A stretch of 64,000 nucleotides of DNA from Heligmosomoides polygyrus polygyrus (taxonomy: Eukaryota; Nematoda; Chromadorea; Rhabditida; Heligmosomidae): positions 23,994,001 to 24,058,000 of the forward strand of contig OX377202.1 in the NCBI GenBank assembly GCA_947396885.1, in the 5' to 3' direction. The position numbers and the translations under genes are program-made. How positions within the stretch are numbered: the stretch's first letter is position 1; each line of letters starts with the position of its first letter. The notes under the pieces are model-generated. The model searched no databases. It had not been told where the DNA came from and saw only the letters and a program-made list of their open reading frames with translations. This document shows, piece after piece, positions 62,560-64,000 of this stretch.

Positions 62560-63259
62560 ACAAGGCGGCTTTCGAAAAATATTTATTTCACATGCTTCCT
62601 TGAACTTTTCGGTTACCTAACAAATATATGGATTTTCTCATCAGAAAAATTCCTGTTTCAATGGAGATATAAAACAAAGCCTGCCGCCGGACGCGTTGGT
62701 GCAGAATTGCGATGGCGTAGCGCAGATGACGAGTGGGATTGAGCTGTTCAGCTAGTGCGTCTCCGGCCGTTCTTCCGCGGGTTTTGTTCGGCGCTAGCAG
62801 AGGCGCTGTGCCGCGTCGAGGACACTTGATGAGCGCGAAGAGCGTCTGGGGACCTCCGCCATCGTCGTCCGGCGGCCGATGCCACCCAGGCGGACCACCC
62901 ACGCACACGGCCAGCCTTGGCAGACGTCCAGAGGTCGCGCGCAGCTGACCGCCGCCGCCCCCGTCGCCGCTGCTGCTGCTGGTGCCACTCCTCTGAGACC
63001 GGCTATGGGTCACTATGCAATTAGCGTATCGATTCGCGTATTCCAAGCCGAAGGCTCGACCTCCACATATCATCTGAAATCGGCATCAAGCAATGTGCCC
63101 GTGGTGGCTTTTGCGGCTGTCCACTATAGTCCACTACTGCTTTATAAAGTACAGAGAAACGACGGTAGGCCGTCCGGCCGTCAATCTCGGTCGTTCGTCT
63201 TCCGTCTGTCGTTTATCATTCGCGTGCGCTGCCATTCAACCTCAATTATCCCCCTACAG
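62560..63259. promoter_or_regulatory. GC-rich island with TATA box, candidate promoter and first exon
   Basis: A plus-strand TATAAAA (62665-62671) lies just upstream of a CpG-rich stretch (62690-63000). The stretch is open in several frames on both strands, with CTGCTGCTGCTGGTG and GCCGCCGCCC runs. A long plus-strand frame (62879-63328) and a minus-strand frame (63073-62588) overlap, so strand cannot be settled. The TATA placement favours plus-strand transcription. Confidence 0.35.
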
Positions 63260-63332
63260 GCAAGCGTGGCTGGCACAGCTTCTGAAGTCCTACTCACCTC
63301 AGCCGTCGGCCATTGCATTCCGAATTAGATGA
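63260..63332 (+). CDS. Candidate exon after a good acceptor
   Basis: Acceptor ATTATCCCCCTACAG precedes a short frame QAWLAQLLKSYSPQPSAIAF then RIR-stop. A second frame (ASVAGTASEVLLTSAVGHCI then PN-stop) is also open. If real, it would be the last exon of a gene starting in the GC-rich island upstream. Confidence 0.3.
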
Positions 63333-63574
63333 AGGCCTTGTCAACAACAGTGTTCCCTGCTCTTTCATCGCTTAATCTCCACTACTCTTTGGCTTCCAGA
63401 GTTGCCTTATTGGAGTGAGGTAAAGATTTCCTCCTCTTCCTCGTTTAGCACGTTTTTTCAATGCAATGCCTCACAATACACTATTTTCAATCTTTATATT
63501 ATATTATTTTATATAAATATATAAAGATTTAAAGAATGTATTACAATGTAGTAAATATTTTTATATTTTATATA
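63333..63574. other. AT-rich, no assigned feature
   Basis: Includes TTATATTATATTATTTTATATAAATATATAA near 63497. Nothing else recognised. Confidence 0.4.
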
Positions 63575-63870
63575 GGCGCGTAATAGCGCAGAAGGAGAAG
63601 ACGCCGGCTCTCGCATGCACCCGATTCCATTTCCTGGTTCGGATTTCCCCTCCGGGTAAACCAAACCTTCCATTCCTTCGGGGTCGGTGAATTGCTACCA
63701 TACTTATATAGGAAGGATAAAATACTTGTTCATCGGCTGGCCACCGCAAGGGATTTTATCCTAATGTATTTTAAAGTTGTGGGCTAAATGCGCGTTCAAA
63801 TTAGCTCCCAATGAACCATAGAATGCGTGGCGCATTCCGCGATGGGATCGACTAACGCCATCCTTTATCT
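63575..63870 (+). mobile_element. SINE-A, full length with small insertion
   Basis: GGCGCGTAATAGCGCAGAAGG head (A box TAGCGCAGAAGG), B box CTGGTTCGGATTTCCCC. About 35 extra bases (TTTTATCCTAATGTATTTTA) interrupt the CAAGTCATTGTATGG block. Tail CCATCCTTTATC. Confidence 0.9.
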
Positions 63871-64000
63871 GTCCTTATCATATCCGAACTCTCTCACCCT
63901 CAGCTTTGCTCACCTGCGCAGCTGAACTCAGGGTGGTCTTCCTGTTGAACTGAAGAAAAGGCGGATCTATCCTAGTTGGGGGGGGGGGGGGGGACCACCG
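63871..64000. repeat. G-run next to a repeated GGATCTATCCTAGT motif
   Basis: GCGGATCTATCCTAGTTGGG then about 17 G in total. The same motif with a G-run occurs at 60045-60085, and reversed without the run at about 60264-60285. Confidence 0.6.

Noticed and set aside
1..64000. CRISPR array, bacterial operon or phage content
   Set aside because: No regularly spaced identical short repeats, no Shine-Dalgarno-led gene arrays; splice sites and transposon types are eukaryotic.

Overview
The window looks like nuclear DNA of a parasitic roundworm, most plausibly a hookworm-type strongylid nematode. This is inference from the RTE and CR1-type reverse transcriptases, mariner and Tc1 transposases, short exons in long repeat-filled introns, and nematode-like splice sites. 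There is no bacterial-style gene organisation, rRNA, CRISPR array or convincing functional tRNA gene. Most of the sequence is transposable-element debris, and host genes appear only as scattered exons.

The dominant component is a short interspersed element I call SINE-A. It is about 300 bp, with a tRNA-like head carrying an A box (TAGCGCAGTGG type) and a B-box-like GGTTCGGATTTCC, and a tail of TTTATCC-type repeats. More than 35 copies or fragments lie on both strands, and several have 10-bp target-site duplications. Two other Pol III-like families occur: SINE-B (B box GAGTTCGAGTCCC) and the tRNA-like arms of two large fold-backs (550-2395 and 50045-51275).

Layout. 0.3-7.4 kb: SINE fragments, a 1.85-kb palindrome and a nested inverted-repeat element. 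7.5-8.8 kb: a three-exon minus-strand start of a secreted, BPI/LBP-like lipid-binding protein gene. 8.9-12.2 kb: a decayed CR1-like retrotransposon. 14.8-15.9 kb: a young 5'-truncated RTE insertion with a 16-bp target duplication. 17.8-18.7 kb: a mariner remnant. 19.2-20.0 kb: a GC-rich island. 24.5 kb: a clean first coding exon. 26.0-29.0 kb: a Tc1 element turned into a head-to-head palindrome. 31.5-35.6 kb: RTE and mariner remnants. 40.7-43.6 kb: a mariner interrupted by a CR1-like element. 45.8-46.7 and 52.8-53.8 kb: two copies of one fold-back family. 48.2-50.9 kb: two well-formed exons of an unidentified plus-strand gene, one bracketed by inverted repeats. 51.8-52.3 and 62.6-63.3 kb: further GC-rich islands. 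54.8-55.4 kb: a long pyrimidine tract. 57.3-58.1 kb: a mariner-type fold-back. 59.6-60.7 kb: candidate 3' exons of a minus-strand gene. 59.3-63.9 kb: a dense cluster of well-preserved SINE-A copies.

No operon-like cooperation between genes is visible. Exons were called by eye from splice signals and codon appearance, so gene structures are partial. The strongest novelty is structural: many separate fold-back or palindromic rearrangements, several built on Pol III-promoter elements, and apparent template-switch hairpins inside an intron.
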